Shown: positions 7,543 to 15,510 of the stretch, in pieces
How positions within the stretch are numbered: position 1 is the stretch's first letter
Layout of the letters: each line of letters starts with the position of its first letter
Origin: Cerasicoccus frondis
GTDB lineage: Bacteria; Verrucomicrobiota; Verrucomicrobiia; Opitutales; Cerasicoccaceae
DNA length: 35,563 nt
Direction of reading: 5' to 3'
NCBI GenBank assembly: GCA_031296915.1
Contig: JAVDPC010000044.1
Location: forward strand, 1-35,563
Notes under the pieces: generated by a model
What the model saw: the letters and a program-made list of their open reading frames with translations, nothing else
Told to the model about the DNA's origin: nothing
Database searches by the model: none
Position numbers and translations under genes: made by a program

Positions 7543-8559
7543 ATGGAAAATATCGGGACCATCGCCCTAGTTGTATTGGGCGTCATCTTAATTGGCCTAC
7601 TCTTCATTGTCGCGTCATTCTTCATGACGTTCCTTAGATCTTATCTCTCAGGCGCCACTGTTGGCATCCCAACCCTCGTGGCCATGCGCCTCCGAGGCGT
7701 TCCCTACAAGCTGATTGTCGAAGCACGCATCACCGCGGTTAAGGCAGGCATTAAGTTGGGTTCCGACGTGTTGGAAGCCCACTACCTGGCGGAAGGCAAC
7801 GTGATCCAAACCGTGCAAGCGATTATCGCCGCTGACAAGGCGCACATTACCCTGAACTGGGAACGCGCCTGCGCGATCGACCTCGCCACCAAGGGCACAA
7901 ATAAAAGCGTGCTCGAAGCGGTGCGCACCTCGATTAACCCGAAGGTCATCGACTGTCCGGCCCGCGAATCCGGCCGCACCACCATCGACGGCGTCGCCAA
8001 AGACGGCATCCAGGTCAAGGCCCGCGCCCGTGTGACCGTGCGCTCCAATCTCGACCAATACGTCGGCAGCGCGCTGGAGGAAACCATCATCGCTCGCGTT
8101 GGCGAAGGCATCGTCACCACCATCGGTTCAGCCGAAAGCTACAAGTTTGTTCTCGAAAACCCCGATCGCATTTCCAAAACCGTGCTTGGGCGAGGCCTTG
8201 ATAACGGCACGGCGTTCGAGATTATTTCCGTCGACATTGCCGACGTGGACGTCGGCGCGAACATCGGCGCAAAGCTGCAGGAGGAACAGGCCATTGCCAA
8301 TAAGAACATGGCCCAAGCCCAGGCGGAAATCCGCCGCGCGGCCGCCGTCGCACTGGAGCAGGAAATGAAGGCCAAGGTGCAGGAGATGCAGGCCAAGGTC
8401 GTCGAAGCCGAGGCCCAGGTGCCGCTGGCGCTCGCCGAAGCCCTGCGCACCGGCAAGCTCGGGGTCATGGACTACTATCGCCTCGAAAACATTCAAGCCG
8501 ACACCGACATGCGTGAGTCCATCTCCAAGCCCGACCAAGCGCCCGGCAACAACCAGTAA
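7543..8559 (+). CDS. floA: Flotillin-like protein FloA (YqfA)
   Basis: The 338-residue protein has one hydrophobic segment at the N terminus (about 5-30), an SPFH-type domain, and a C-terminal Ala/Glu-rich helical region (about 245-310, with repeated EA and MQAK runs) typical of flotillin oligomerisation. The conserved FloA phrases VPTLVAMRLRGV-like and EAHYLAEGNV are present. FloA proteins assemble on the inner face of the cytoplasmic membrane and organise membrane microdomains. Gene order long NfeD, short NfeD, floA corresponds to the yqeZ-yqfA-yqfB cluster of Bacillus, with the order changed. The next gene begins 3 bp after the stop, which extends the operon beyond the classical members. 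Confidence 0.95.
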   Translation: MENIGTIALVVLGVILIGLLFIVASFFMTFLRSYLSGATVGIPTLVAMRLRGVPYKLIVEARITAVKAGIKLGSDVLEAHYLAEGNVIQTVQAIIAADKAHITLNWERACAIDLATKGTNKSVLEAVRTSINPKVIDCPARESGRTTIDGVAKDGIQVKARARVTVRSNLDQYVGSALEETIIARVGEGIVTTIGSAESYKFVLENPDRISKTVLGRGLDNGTAFEIISVDIADVDVGANIGAKLQEEQAIANKNMAQAQAEIRRAAAVALEQEMKAKVQEMQAKVVEAEAQVPLALAEALRTGKLGVMDYYRLENIQADTDMRESISKPDQAPGNNQ

Positions 8560-8562
8560 CCC

Positions 8563-9318
8563 ATGATGAAATTTCGCCACGCCTTACTCGGAATAACCTT
8601 CCTGGGCCTAGCCTTACTTTGCAACGCAGAGCAACCGCAATACACAAACGATATCGTGCTGCGCGGCGTGCTTGACCTGGGCGAGTCGGTCAACTTCTCG
8701 CTCAGCTCACCCGGCGGCAAAGACACGACCTGGGCCGAAGCCGGCGGCGCCTTTCAGGGTTACGACTTGGTGGAATACGACCGAGAGCGCCGCGTGCTGA
8801 TCGTCGCCAAGGATGGGCAGGAATACCTGGTTGGCCTGGCCACGATGGCTGCCGCCACCGGCCCGACCGACGCGGAAATCGCCAAGCAGGAAGCCGCGCA
8901 GCTCTTTAAAAACATTCGCTTCGAAGAGACCTTATCCAAGATCATGGATTCGCAAATGGAGGCCATGAGCCAGTCCATCCGCCAGCAGGCGGCGGCACAG
9001 GGCAACTCCGACGAAGCCTTTCTCGATTATCAGGAGCAGGTCTTCAAAGACATGTTCAAGGATATGGATTGGAAGTCCATGCAGGCCGACATGGAGCAAG
9101 CCTACGCCGACGTATTCAGTGTCGACGAGTTGCGCGGGATCAATGAATTCTACAGCACGCCGGCTGGCCAGGCCTCCATTGACAAGGCCCCCGAAATGCA
9201 GGCCCGCACCATGCAGATCATGATGCCGGAAATCATGAAAGCATCCGCCGCCGTTCAACAAAAAATGCAGGCCTACCACGCGCAAAAAGATGCGCCTGTC
9301 GAAACTCCGAAAAACTGA
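8563..9318 (+). CDS. Secreted DUF2059-domain protein in the flotillin operon
   Basis: The 251-residue protein starts with a Sec signal peptide (MMKFRHALLGITFLGLALLCNA). The middle and C terminus (about 110-235) match the DUF2059 pattern: a helical region with repeated Met/Gln-rich helices and the phrase FYSTPAGQ. DUF2059 proteins are secreted and of unknown function. Residues 27-105 precede that domain and are not recognised. It is 3 bp downstream of floA and 3 bp upstream of the next gene, so translation of all three is probably linked. A role with the NfeD/FloA microdomain machinery is inferred from this spacing only. Confidence 0.8.
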   Translation: MMKFRHALLGITFLGLALLCNAEQPQYTNDIVLRGVLDLGESVNFSLSSPGGKDTTWAEAGGAFQGYDLVEYDRERRVLIVAKDGQEYLVGLATMAAATGPTDAEIAKQEAAQLFKNIRFEETLSKIMDSQMEAMSQSIRQQAAAQGNSDEAFLDYQEQVFKDMFKDMDWKSMQADMEQAYADVFSVDELRGINEFYSTPAGQASIDKAPEMQARTMQIMMPEIMKASAAVQQKMQAYHAQKDAPVETPKN

Positions 9319-9321
9319 CCC

Positions 9322-10047
9322 ATGCAGGAAATTGGTGAATACATAGTGCCCATCATCGTCTTTGTCGTTTGGCTGCTCGGGCAAATATTCGGTCGCAAGA
9401 AGGAGGAAGAGGAGATGCCTCCGCCGCCTCAGCGCGCCGCGCCCCCTCCTGCACAACAGCAGAAACGCCATGGCGAAGATTACCCGCGTGAGCAAGAACG
9501 CCCCGTGAGTGATGAAGAGCGCACGCGCCGCATTCAGGAGGAAATTCGACGCAAGATTGCCGAGCGTCGCGGACAACAACAGCAACCGCCGCCGCAAAGT
9601 GCGCCACCGCCCATCCCCCAACAGCAAACCTACGAAGCGCCCCCCAGGCCTCAAGAGGAGCGCCAGCCCAAGCCGCTTAATTATGGCCGACCGGGCGAGA
9701 GCGCGCCCCCACCGATTCCGCAGCAGCAAACTTACGAAGCACCGCCCCCCGTGCGCGACTACGAGGCGGAACTCGCCGAACAGCGACGCCGGATTGAGGA
9801 ATCCAAGCGCCGCGCCGCCGAAGCCCGCCGAGCTGCCCAAAAGCAAGTCCGTAAGGTAATGAGCGACGAGATCGGCTCCGACGAGCTTGCGCAAAGCCGC
9901 TCGCGACGCGGTAATTTTGCCCGACGCATCAAGCGACAACTACGCGACCCTAAAGCCGCCCGTGATGCATTTCTCTACATGGAAATCCTCGGCACTCCCG
10001 TTGGTGAACGGCGCGATGGCGCCATCCGCCGCAGTTGGGAAGCTTGA
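9322..10047 (+). CDS. Pro/Gln-rich single-pass membrane protein, unknown function
   Basis: The 241-residue protein has one N-terminal membrane helix (about 7-24, YIVPIIVFVVWLLGQIFG), a charged KKEEEE stretch, and then a long low-complexity cytoplasmic region rich in Pro, Gln and Glu/Arg. The phrase SAPPPIPQQQTYEAPP occurs twice, at residues 93-108 and 127-142, identical in protein but different at 10 of 16 codons. A basic helical part (about 150-185) and a C-terminal segment ending in GTPVGERRDGAIRRSWEA follow; that segment has the look of a short conserved peptide. It is the last gene of the flotillin operon. No family was recognised; a scaffold or adaptor role is a guess. Confidence 0.75.
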   Translation: MQEIGEYIVPIIVFVVWLLGQIFGRKKEEEEMPPPPQRAAPPPAQQQKRHGEDYPREQERPVSDEERTRRIQEEIRRKIAERRGQQQQPPPQSAPPPIPQQQTYEAPPRPQEERQPKPLNYGRPGESAPPPIPQQQTYEAPPPVRDYEAELAEQRRRIEESKRRAAEARRAAQKQVRKVMSDEIGSDELAQSRSRRGNFARRIKRQLRDPKAARDAFLYMEILGTPVGERRDGAIRRSWEA

Positions 10048-10406
10048 CCCGCCAGGCGCGTCCAATGACGCTGGCAACCGCGCTTAAAAAATGATCATAC
10101 GTCAGGCGCGTGAGGCTGGATTCCCGATCCATTCTTAGACTACGCGCCCACCCCGATAGTCACGGTAGTAGCTGCGTGAGGAATGGGCGCGTAGTTAAAG
10201 CTAGGTTCATCATGATGTTATCAAACCGATTATTAATGGTAAGTTAATGCGACCTAAATTAATTCCATGTAGTGCCCAGGGTGTGTTCGAAAACGCCAAA
10301 AAGCTATTTTAACAGGTGCAACCGGTATCCCTACGGGCTCCACCTTTTCGAATAAAGCGACAGCACTGCGCACGATGTGCAGCATTTGGGAGTTTGAGGC
10401 GGCGCC
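10048..10406. other. Convergent spacer with inverted and dispersed repeats
   Basis: No gene is seen between the flotillin operon (plus) and fumarase (minus). ACTACGCGCCCA at 10139-10150 pairs perfectly with TGGGCGCGTAGT at 10184-10195, and pairing extends imperfectly outwards; the 33-nt loop is long for a terminator. The motif CAGGCGCGT occurs twice, near 10052 and 10103. A dispersed repeat at 10283-10339 recurs at the end of the window. Confidence 0.55.
10283..10339. repeat. Short dispersed repeat, copy 1
   Basis: The stretch beginning GTGTTCGAAAACGCCAAAAA and ending near the CCCTACGGGCT block is similar over about 57 bp to 35456-35515. The hairpin that is perfect in the second copy is decayed here (ccggtatccctacgggct). 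Confidence 0.6.
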
Positions 10407-12044
10407 TCAACAGGCGGCGCAGCCCTTGATCTGCTGGAAGAAGTCGTTGCCCTTGTCGTCAACGAGAATGAAGGCGGGGAAGTCTTCGACCTCGATTTTC
10501 CACACGGCTTCCATGCCCAGCTCCGGGTATTCGAGCACTTCGACCTTCTTAATGTTGTTCTGGGCGAGGATCGCCGCCGGACCGCCAATGGAGCCCAGGT
10601 AGAAGCCGCCGTGCTGGTGGCAAGCGTCGGTCACCTGCTTGCTGCGATTGCCCTTGGCGATCATCACTATCGAGCCGCCTTCGGCTTGGAACGGGCCAAC
10701 ATAGCTATCCATGCGCCCGGCCGTAGTGGGGCCGAAGCTGCCCGAGGCGTAACCGGCCGGCGTCTTGGCCGGACCTGCGTAATAAACTGGGTGGTTCTTG
10801 ATGTAGTCAGGCAAGCCTTCGCCGGAGTCGATGCGCTCCTGCAGCTTGGCGTGGGCAATGTCGCGCGCGACGACGATGGTGCCCGTCAGCGACAGACGGG
10901 TGGTGACGGGATACTGGGTCAAGGTCGCCAGGATGTCGTCCATCGGCTGGTTAAGGTCGATCTTGACGGCCTGGTCGGCGTCGTTGATCTGGCGCATTTC
11001 GTCCGGAATGTATTGGCCGGGATTTTCTTCCAGTTGTTCGAGGAAGATGCCGTCCTTGGTGATCTTGGCCTTGGCGTTGCGGTCGGCCGAGCACGACACG
11101 CCGATGCCGATTGGGCACGAAGCGCCGTGGCGCGGCAGGCGCACGACACGCACATCTAGCGCAAAGTATTTGCCGCCAAACTGAGCGCCGATGCCGCTCT
11201 CACGGGCGCGCTGCAGAAGGAGTTGCTCGAACTCCAGGTCACGGAAGCCCTGGCCCTGGTCGTTGCCCTCGGTGGGCAGCGCGTCGAGGTATTTGGTCGA
11301 CGCCATCTTGACCGTCTTCAGGCAGGTTTCAGCCGAGGTGCCACCAATAACGAACGTCAGGTGATAAGGCGGGCAAGCCGCAGTGCCGAGCGACCCCATG
11401 GCCTCGATGCAGAAGGCTTCCAAGGCCTTCGGGTTGAGCACGGCCTTGGTCTTCTGGAAGAGGAAAGTCTTGTTGGCCGAGCCGCCGCCCTTGGCAACGA
11501 AGAGAAACTTGTAGGCGGCGCCTTCGGTGGCGTAGAGATCGATCTGCGCGGGGAGGTTGCAGCCGGTGTTCTTCTCCTTAAACATGTCCAACGGCGCCGT
11601 CTGCGAATAGCGCAGGTTTTCCTGCGTGTAGGTTTCGTAAACACCCTTGCTCAGTGCTTCGGCGTCGTTAGCGCCGGTCCAGACCTGCTGGCCTTTCTTG
11701 CCCATGATGGTGGCGGTGCCGGTGTCCTGGCAGAACGGCAAGATACCGTGCGCGGCGACCTCGGCGTTACGCAGCAGCGTCAGTGCAACCATGCGGTCGT
11801 TTTCGCTCGCTTCCTCGTCCTTGAGAATCGCGACCACCTGCTGCAGATGCGCCGGGCGGAGCTTGAACGAAATGTCCTTAAAGGCTTCACGCGCCAGGAA
11901 GGTCAACGCCTCGGGGGTGACCTTAAGGATCTCCTTGCCGTCAAATTCGGTGATGGAGACGCCCTCCTTGGTCAGCAGGCGATATTGCGTTTGGTCCTCA
12001 CCCAAGGGGAGGACGTCCTGGTATTGGAATTCCGGTGTCGGCAT
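10407..12044 (-). CDS. fumA: Fumarate hydratase class I (iron-sulfur, FumA/FumB type)
   Basis: The 545-residue protein is close in length to the single-chain, oxygen-sensitive fumarases that interconvert fumarate and malate in the TCA cycle. The three [4Fe-4S] ligands fall at Cys105 (PFCQDTGT), Cys224 (AACPPYH) and Cys318 (GVSCSADRNAK), the positions known for E. coli FumA. The N-terminal hydratase domain and the C-terminal beta domain (SGSFGPTTAGRMD, KGNRSKQV, GGPAAILAQNNIK) are both present in one chain. The start at 12044 gives family-consistent numbering. It diverges from the SulP gene over a 136-bp region. No other TCA-cycle gene is nearby. Confidence 0.96.
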   Translation of the reverse strand: MPTPEFQYQDVLPLGEDQTQYRLLTKEGVSITEFDGKEILKVTPEALTFLAREAFKDISFKLRPAHLQQVVAILKDEEASENDRMVALTLLRNAEVAAHGILPFCQDTGTATIMGKKGQQVWTGANDAEALSKGVYETYTQENLRYSQTAPLDMFKEKNTGCNLPAQIDLYATEGAAYKFLFVAKGGGSANKTFLFQKTKAVLNPKALEAFCIEAMGSLGTAACPPYHLTFVIGGTSAETCLKTVKMASTKYLDALPTEGNDQGQGFRDLEFEQLLLQRARESGIGAQFGGKYFALDVRVVRLPRHGASCPIGIGVSCSADRNAKAKITKDGIFLEQLEENPGQYIPDEMRQINDADQAVKIDLNQPMDDILATLTQYPVTTRLSLTGTIVVARDIAHAKLQERIDSGEGLPDYIKNHPVYYAGPAKTPAGYASGSFGPTTAGRMDSYVGPFQAEGGSIVMIAKGNRSKQVTDACHQHGGFYLGSIGGPAAILAQNNIKKVEVLEYPELGMEAVWKIEVEDFPAFILVDDKGNDFFQQIKGCAAC

Positions 12045-12180
12045 GGTCGTCGTTGGTTAAAGCAAGAAAGCAGCTTGATCACAGAAAATCTAATGTCAAA
12101 ACGTTAACAATTAAAGTTTCACTAATCGTTCTACATTTCGCGCTTGTGCTCAAGCAGGGAGAAAGTCTCACTTTGGAGGA

Positions 12181-13965
12181 ATGATCGACATTCGTCAATG
12201 GTGGCGCTCAAGGGGGTTGGATTTGTTTCCGCTGCGGAAAACGCTGCGGGAGTATAACCTGAAGAAAGCCAAGGCGGACTTCAGTGCGGCCATCAATGTT
12301 GCGCTGCTGGACTTCCCCCAGGGCATGGCCTACGCGCTGATCGCGGGCTTGCCGGTGCAGATTGGCATCTTCTGCTCGTCGTTGGCGTCGATCACCGGGC
12401 CCATGCTGGCGAGCTCTCGCTTTGTGATGCTCGGGCCGACGAACGCCACGGCGGTCATGCTGCTGTCAACGTTCCTCACGCTGGGCTATACGCCGATGGA
12501 ATCCGTCGCGGCCCTACCCTTCCTGCTCGTGTTGGTGGGGCTGTTCATGATCATTGGCTCGTTTTTCAAAGTCGCCACGATCACGCAGTATATTTCGCGC
12601 GCGGTGGTCATCGGCTACATTTCGGCGGCGGCCTGCCTGATCATTGTCAACCAGCTCAAGACGGTGTTTGGACTCCATGTGCCGCGAGCGGGAACGTTTG
12701 CGGAGTCGCTGTGGAACTTCTCCATCGGCCTGATCGAAGCCGATTGGGCCTCCACGACCAACTGGCACGCCATCGGCGTCGGCGCCGTGACTCTGGCCAT
12801 TTACTACGGGCTCACCAAGACGCTGAAAAAGAAACTGCCGGGCCTGCCCACGGTCGCCATCACGCTGATCATCATGGGCGCGCTGACGGCCGCGCTGAAG
12901 CAAACCGGCCTTAGCGTGGAAATGCTGCAGCCCATCAATGCCAAGGACTGGCCGCTCTCGATCCCAGAATTTCACTGGAACGAGCTGAACACGCTGGCCA
13001 ACGCCGCCATGGCGATTGCCTTCCTGTCGCTGCTGGAAAGCTCATCCATCGCCAAGACGCTCGCGGCGCAGGCCGGCGACCGCATCGACCTCAACCAGCA
13101 AATGCTCAGCATGGGCGCAGCCAACATGGTCTGCGCCTTCGGCTCGGGGATGACCGTTTCCGGCTCGCTGACCCGCTCCGTGCTCAACTACAAGTCTGGC
13201 GCCAAGACGGCGATTTCCAGCATTTTCAGTGGCGCGTTGCTCATCGGCGGGTTGTTCCTTTTGGGCGGCATGATCCAGTATATTCCGCGCCCGGCGCTGG
13301 CGGCGCTCGTCATCACGGTCGGCATCTCGCTGATCAACAAAGAGCACATCAAGCTGATGCTGAAGACGACCAAGAGCGACGCGGCGGTGTTCCTGGCGAC
13401 CTTTGGCGGAGGCCTCGTCCTCCCGCTTGACAGCGCGATCTACCTCGGCGCGGCGGCCTCGATGATGTTCTTCATCCGCAAGGCGGCTCGCCCCGGGCTC
13501 AAGGAAATTTCCTTCGCCGACACCGGTGAACTCGTCGAAAAAGACTTCCAGCACGAACGGCCCGAAATCGCGATTGTCCACGTGGAAGGCGACCTCTTCT
13601 TTGCCTCCAGCGACATGTTCCTGGAGCAGGTGCGACGCTTGGCCGAGCACCCCACGCAAAAGGCCATCATCCTGCGCTTGCGCAACGCTTACCACCTCGA
13701 CGCGACCGTAGCCATGAGCCTGCAGCAGCTCATTTCGCTGGCGCGCGACAAAGGCTGCGAAATCCTGGTCAGCGGCGCTCACGAGGACATCGAACGCGTC
13801 TTCCGCCAATCTGGCCTGATGGAGTTGCTCGGCCCGGAAAACTTCTTCCGCTACAGCCCCGGCAACCCCAACGTCTCTACCCGCGACGCCCTGAAGCGCG
13901 CCAAGGACATCACCGGCATCGACACGGCGGACATCACCATCTTCGCCGCCGAAGGCAAAAAGTAA
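12181..13965 (+). CDS. SulP-family anion transporter with STAS domain
   Basis: The 594-residue inner-membrane protein starts with a cytoplasmic segment and the conserved DFSAAINVALLDFPQGMAYALIAGLP block of the first helices, followed by the remaining membrane helices up to about residue 440. The C-terminal STAS domain spans about 459-556 (IVHVEGDLFF, ILRLRNAYHLDATVA, GAHEDIERVFRQSGL). SulP proteins move sulfate, bicarbonate or other anions, and the sequence does not settle which. No carbonic anhydrase or sulfate-assimilation gene is adjacent. GGAGGA at 12175-12180 is the best Shine-Dalgarno match in the window, but it touches the ATG with no spacer, so the start is not certain. Confidence 0.9.
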   Translation: MIDIRQWWRSRGLDLFPLRKTLREYNLKKAKADFSAAINVALLDFPQGMAYALIAGLPVQIGIFCSSLASITGPMLASSRFVMLGPTNATAVMLLSTFLTLGYTPMESVAALPFLLVLVGLFMIIGSFFKVATITQYISRAVVIGYISAAACLIIVNQLKTVFGLHVPRAGTFAESLWNFSIGLIEADWASTTNWHAIGVGAVTLAIYYGLTKTLKKKLPGLPTVAITLIIMGALTAALKQTGLSVEMLQPINAKDWPLSIPEFHWNELNTLANAAMAIAFLSLLESSSIAKTLAAQAGDRIDLNQQMLSMGAANMVCAFGSGMTVSGSLTRSVLNYKSGAKTAISSIFSGALLIGGLFLLGGMIQYIPRPALAALVITVGISLINKEHIKLMLKTTKSDAAVFLATFGGGLVLPLDSAIYLGAAASMMFFIRKAARPGLKEISFADTGELVEKDFQHERPEIAIVHVEGDLFFASSDMFLEQVRRLAEHPTQKAIILRLRNAYHLDATVAMSLQQLISLARDKGCEILVSGAHEDIERVFRQSGLMELLGPENFFRYSPGNPNVSTRDALKRAKDITGIDTADITIFAAEGKK

Positions 13966-14072
13966 GCCGGCATCATTCAATGAAGCAGATGCGATAAGCT
14001 CACCCTAAGAGCTTGGGATTCACCCCTGAGTTTTGACTGGATTAACCCAGAAATGATTGCAAATTGACGAAC

Positions 14073-14954
14073 ATGCGCACTTATGTCTGCCTTCTTTGCC
14101 TGTTGTGCGCCTCCGTCCTCAGAGCGGAGGATCGCTTCATCATGCTCACCAATGTCGGCGGCGCCACGATCTTGGCTATGCCAACCGAGCTCAAGGAAGG
14201 CACGCTGACCCTAAAGCGCAGCGACGGGCAACAGTTTCGCATCCCCATTGGGTCGCTCAACCGAGAAAGCCGGGTAGCGGTATTGGATTACCTCGCCGAA
14301 CTGAAAACGGCCGCGCTGGCGCCGCCTCCGCCCGCAGAACCATCGGCCAAGCAAGAGCTGAAACGGCAAACCGTCCACGTCACCGAGCCCAAGATGGACC
14401 TCCAACTCGACAACCGCTTCATCGCAAGGCTGACTTACGAGGACCCCGCTGGCGACAGCGCCGAAGACCTTGGCGAACTCGACATCACTGAGGTCAAGCT
14501 GGAGCAAGTGGAGGACGCCTTGCGCATCGTCCTGCAGTTCGCCTCCACCGAACACGGACATTGGGATCTTGAGCACAACCTGGCGCGGCTGGAGCTCCGC
14601 CTCGATGTCGACAACAGCCTCGCCACTGGCCAGCAGATTTACGACAAAGCAGGCGTCGACACGACAATAGTCCTCTCCAATGAAAGCGGCCAGTGGGCTA
14701 CAACCATGAAGCACCACGACGAGATCACCCAGAACGCCTACTGCAAAGTCGACGAGATACACTGCGCGCCCCATTCGCTGAGCTTCAATGTGCACTCGAG
14801 CGCCATGAAGCCCAAGCAAGCCTACCGCGTGCAATTGATCGTGACCAATGCTGATGGCAAACCCGCAGACTCCTTTCCGGACCAGGGAGCTGTCATCCAC
14901 TCTTTCGACTACTACACCTACCGCACCGCAACGGACGCCGCCGCCTGGGAATAG
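14073..14954 (+). CDS. Secreted protein with SHD1-like N-terminal domain
   Basis: The 293-residue protein begins with a signal peptide (MRTYVCLLCLLCASVLRA, cleavage before EDRF). Residues about 22-72 have the SHD1-like pattern found often in secreted proteins of Planctomycetes and Verrucomicrobia (LTLKRSDGQQFRIPIGSLN followed by a short helix). The rest (about 100-290) is strand-rich with no recognised family, ends in a run of aromatic residues, and may be a beta-sandwich. The frame is open 9 bp upstream through a TTG at 14064, but the ATG at 14073 is preferred. It stands alone between SulP and a convergent gene, and its function is unknown. Confidence 0.75.
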   Translation: MRTYVCLLCLLCASVLRAEDRFIMLTNVGGATILAMPTELKEGTLTLKRSDGQQFRIPIGSLNRESRVAVLDYLAELKTAALAPPPPAEPSAKQELKRQTVHVTEPKMDLQLDNRFIARLTYEDPAGDSAEDLGELDITEVKLEQVEDALRIVLQFASTEHGHWDLEHNLARLELRLDVDNSLATGQQIYDKAGVDTTIVLSNESGQWATTMKHHDEITQNAYCKVDEIHCAPHSLSFNVHSSAMKPKQAYRVQLIVTNADGKPADSFPDQGAVIHSFDYYTYRTATDAAAWE

Positions 14955-14982
14955 TCCGGAGTTACGATGCTCCGCGGCAAGG

Positions 14983-15384
14983 TCAGTTATAATAACTTGG
15001 CGGGAGCAGACGGCCACCGAAGAAAAAGATAACCATGAGCATGTTGGCGAGGAGCCCGAGGCGGATCGCCGTCTCAATGGTCATCAGCACAAGCGCCCAT
15101 TTGAGGCCCGCTACCCGGCGCAGAATGAAACCGCCGACCGAGACCATCAACATCAACGCGCCCTGCAAGCCGCCCCGCGGGTCGATGACGAGCAGCGCCA
15201 TGTAGATCCACATGATGGCCAGGCCAAACATCCACAACAAAATGACCCAGGAGGGGGGGACGCGGTCGCTGTCCAGCGGGTGCGTATTTTTGCGGATTTG
15301 CTTTACGCCAATAAACCGCTCCGTCAGCAGGAGCTGGGCTATATCGATCAGCATGATCAGGGGCGCTAAGTATATCAACAACAT
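14983..15384 (-). CDS. Small four-helix membrane protein, unknown function
   Basis: The 133-residue protein is hydrophobic, with four likely membrane helices (about 1-18, 45-65, 74-90 and 95-123) and a polar loop (about 24-43) after the first. No family was recognised. It ends 28 bp from the convergent secreted protein gene. Its start faces the TetR gene: the shared 126-bp upstream region contains two candidate operators (15437-15453 and 15487-15506), so this gene could belong to the same regulon as the efflux operon. That is inferred from position only. Confidence 0.65.
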   Translation of the reverse strand: MLLIYLAPLIMLIDIAQLLLTERFIGVKQIRKNTHPLDSDRVPPSWVILLWMFGLAIMWIYMALLVIDPRGGLQGALMLMVSVGGFILRRVAGLKWALVLMTIETAIRLGLLANMLMVIFFFGGRLLPPSYYN

Positions 15385-15436
15385 CAGTTACGGGTCATTC
15401 GTCTGGCAGCCAGCGTCGCGACATCCAGGCCCAGCG

Positions 15437-15453
15437 TCAAACGCCAGTTAAAA
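15437..15453 (-). promoter_or_regulatory. Candidate TetR operator 1
   Basis: TCAAACGCCAGTTAAAA is, on the other strand, TTTTAAC-TGGC-GTTTGA, the same dyad as the site at 15487-15506 apart from a deletion and one substitution. It lies 53 bp upstream of the small membrane protein start and about 20 bp upstream of a TTGACA box. Confidence 0.45.
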
Positions 15454-15471
15454 TATTTTTCTTTTGGACAA

Positions 15472-15477
15472 TTGACA
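15472..15477 (+). promoter_or_regulatory. Possible -35 box (TTGACA) of the efflux operon
   Basis: This is an exact TTGACA hexamer 34 bp upstream of the TetR ATG. At the standard 17-bp spacing no good -10 hexamer is seen (AGGCGT), so the promoter assignment is weak. Both candidate operators bracket it. Confidence 0.3.
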
Positions 15478-15486
15478 GGAAATCAA

Positions 15487-15506
15487 TTTTAAACAGGCGT
15501 TTGAAA
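15487..15506 (+). promoter_or_regulatory. Candidate TetR operator 2
   Basis: TTTTAAAC-AGGC-GTTTGAAA is a near-perfect dyad (7 of 8 positions pair) ending 4 bp before the regulator's ATG, where bound protein would block the start. The core GGCGTTTGA recurs in inverted orientation at 15437-15453. Autorepression by the adjacent TetR protein is the natural model. Confidence 0.5.
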
Positions 15507-15510
15507 CAAA

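Noticed and set aside
11223..12107. A 294-residue open frame on the plus strand.
   Set aside because: It is antisense to fumarase, whose three cluster cysteines fix the coding strand.
13042..13980. A 312-residue open frame on the minus strand.
   Set aside because: It is antisense to the SulP gene, whose membrane and STAS motifs are clear; the antisense product has no family features.
13985..14016. Hairpin AAGCTC-accctaa-GAGCTT after the SulP gene as a terminator.
   Set aside because: The stem is only 6 bp and is followed by GGGATT rather than a T-run.
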